From Fusobacterium sp. (lineage in GTDB: Bacteria > Fusobacteriota > Fusobacteriia > Fusobacteriales > Fusobacteriaceae), in contig DXWL01000058.1 of NCBI GenBank assembly GCA_019416865.1, positions 1 through 7,161 on the forward strand: a stretch of 7,161 nt of DNA, in the 5' to 3' direction. A program made the position numbers and the translations under genes. The notes under the pieces are model-generated. The model saw only the letters and a program-made list of their open reading frames with translations. It was not told the DNA's origin and searched no databases. Positions 5,906 through 7,161 of this stretch are shown here, piece by piece. Position 1 is the first letter of the stretch. Each line of letters starts with the position of its first letter.

Positions 5906-7027
5906 TTAATTCATGTTAAGCCAGTTGGCAATAACAACTTTCTGAACTTCTGAAGTTCCTTCATAAATTTCTGTTACTTTTGCATCTCTCATCATTCTTT
6001 CAACAGGGAATTTTTTAGAATATCCATTTCCTCCTAAAAGCTGAACAGCTTTAGTTGTAACTTCCATAGCTATTTCTGAAGCAAATAATTTTGCCATTGA
6101 AGCCATATATCCATAATTTTCTCCCAAATCCTTCATGTTTGCAGCTCTGTAAGTCATAAGTCTTGCTGCATCAATTTTTGTTTGAAGATCAGCTATAACA
6201 AATTGAGTATTTTGAAATTGAGAAATTCTTTTTCCATTCTGCATTCTTTCTTTTACATATTTTATTGCTGTATCTAAAGCTCCTTGAGCAATTCCAACTG
6301 CTTGAGCTGCTACTCCTATTCTTCCTCCGTTTAAAGTAGACATAGCAATTTCAAATCCTTGCCCTTCTTCTCCAAGAAGATTTTCTTCAGGTATAATACA
6401 GTTTTCAAAATGAAGTTCTGATGTAGATGAAGCTCTTACTCCCATTTTTTCCTCTTTCTCTCCAAGAGTGAATCCCTCTGTTCCTTTTTCTATAATAAAT
6501 GCTGAAATTTTATTATTTTCAAAATCAGTCTTAGCAAATATTACAAATATAGAAGCTTCATGAGAATTTGTAATAAGAACTTTTGTTCCGTTTATAATAT
6601 AATTTTTTCCTTCTTTCACTGCTGAAACTTTTGTTCCTGCTTCAGCTTCTGTCCAACCAAATGCTCCAATTTTTTCTCCTTTTGCAAGAGGAAGAAGATA
6701 TTTCATTTTTTGGATTTCATTTCCATATTGTGAGATTGGCCATGAGCAAAGTGAAGTATGAGCTGACATGATTACTCCTGTAGAAGCACACCCTTTTGAA
6801 AGTTCTTCAACTGCAGTTATATAAGTAAGATTATCAAATCCAAGTCCTCCATATTTCTTTTCAAAAGGTATTCCCATTATACCTTTTTCTCCAAGCATTT
6901 CCACTGAAACTTTTGGAAATGAAGAGTGTTTATCATTTTCTGCTGCATATGGAGTAACATATTTTTCTGTTATCTCTCTCACTCTCATTTTAAAATTTTC
7001 TTGTTCTTTTGTTAATTTGAAATTCAT
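5906..7027 (-). CDS. Acyl-CoA dehydrogenase, short-chain/butyryl-CoA type
   Basis: This 373-residue cytoplasmic flavoprotein should carry out alpha,beta-dehydrogenation of a short acyl-CoA (or the reverse enoyl-CoA reduction), with FAD and an electron-transferring flavoprotein. The three-part fold is complete: an N-terminal helical domain (about 1-115), a middle beta domain opening with GAFGWTEAEAGT (121-132), and a C-terminal helical domain with GGRIGVAAQAVGIAQGA, then TTKAVQLLGGNGY and PVERMMRDAK. The catalytic base is Glu356 in TEIYEGTSEVQ, the position used by butyryl-CoA dehydrogenases. Several usually conserved residues differ: Trp125 where Bcd has Leu, AEAGTK for PNAGTD, and TNSH for TNGG. 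AGGAGG (7033-7038) lies 5 bases before the ATG. No etfBA, thl, crt or hbd gene adjoins it, so its exact substrate is uncertain. Confidence 0.94.
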   Translation of the reverse strand: MNFKLTKEQENFKMRVREITEKYVTPYAAENDKHSSFPKVSVEMLGEKGIMGIPFEKKYGGLGFDNLTYITAVEELSKGCASTGVIMSAHTSLCSWPISQYGNEIQKMKYLLPLAKGEKIGAFGWTEAEAGTKVSAVKEGKNYIINGTKVLITNSHEASIFVIFAKTDFENNKISAFIIEKGTEGFTLGEKEEKMGVRASSTSELHFENCIIPEENLLGEEGQGFEIAMSTLNGGRIGVAAQAVGIAQGALDTAIKYVKERMQNGKRISQFQNTQFVIADLQTKIDAARLMTYRAANMKDLGENYGYMASMAKLFASEIAMEVTTKAVQLLGGNGYSKKFPVERMMRDAKVTEIYEGTSEVQKVVIANWLNMN

Positions 7028-7089
7028 AATTACCTCCTAAAAACCTAATTTATTAAAATATTTTTATCTCTTTCATCTTTTACAAATTA

Positions 7090-7118
7090 ATTCTAGCATA
7101 TATTTTTCATAAAATAAA
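7090..7118 (-). promoter_or_regulatory. Extended -10 promoter of the acyl-CoA dehydrogenase
   Basis: Read on the minus strand, TAGAAT (7090-7095) is preceded by TG and one base (TGCTAGAAT), an extended -10. The best -35 at a 17-base spacing is only TTTATT (7113-7118). The start would fall near 7083, giving a leader of about 56 bases. Confidence 0.5.
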
Positions 7119-7160
7119 ATTATACTTTTTTATAATTATATAAAATTATTTTATTATAAA
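7109..7160. promoter_or_regulatory. A/T-only tract upstream of the dehydrogenase promoter
   Basis: These 52 bases contain one C (7125) and no G. Within them AATTATA (7118-7124) and TATAATT (7131-7137) form an inverted repeat, and TAAAA-TTA-TTTTA lies at 7141-7153. The tract covers the weak -35 and the area upstream of it, where an UP element would act. It may equally be the promoter region of a gene beyond the window. Nothing coding is seen from 7028 to the end. Confidence 0.4.
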
Positions 7161-7161
7161 C

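Noticed and set aside
1..7161. Defence system, toxin-antitoxin pair, prophage or mobile element
   Set aside because: All six genes are accounted for without nuclease, transposase, integrase or paired small genes. No terminal repeats or target-site duplications were seen.

Overview
The window is AT-rich, Gram-negative-type DNA and most resembles a Fusobacterium chromosome. The evidence is an autotransporter with an unusually long basic signal peptide (an ENSLK-type n-region) and a C-terminal outer-membrane Phe, very low-GC codon use with purine-rich AGGAGG ribosome sites, and a Bcd-like acyl-CoA dehydrogenase. The genus is inferred from these traits, not proven. No tRNA, rRNA, CRISPR array, insertion sequence or phage gene is visible.

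Layout: six complete genes strictly alternate in strand. They are an autotransporter adhesin-like protein (60-2444, +), a LysE/RhtB-family exporter (2501-3133, -), a small very acidic protein of unknown function (3274-3645, +), serine hydroxymethyltransferase glyA (3705-4955, -), a bacterial sirtuin (5130-5846, +) and an acyl-CoA dehydrogenase (5906-7027, -). Each of the three convergent pairs is closed by one intrinsic hairpin with A/T tracts on both sides, usable from both strands. Each of the two divergent pairs has back-to-back sigma70-like promoters whose -35 boxes are close together (LysE/acidic protein) or overlapping (glyA/sirtuin). All six genes therefore look monocistronic.

How the genes work together: there is no evident pathway or operon. 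glyA supplies glycine and one-carbon units, the sirtuin removes lysine acyl groups using NAD+, and the dehydrogenase acts in CoA-thioester metabolism. The autotransporter and the exporter belong to the envelope. The only physical coupling seen is the shared control region of glyA and the sirtuin, and the similar one between the exporter and the acidic protein.

I did not find a convincing new multi-gene system. The observations most worth following are the dyad just upstream of the autotransporter, the codon-use break between its passenger and barrel, the overlapping glyA/sirtuin promoters with a dyad on the sirtuin -10, the acidic orphan protein, and the shortened zinc module of the sirtuin.
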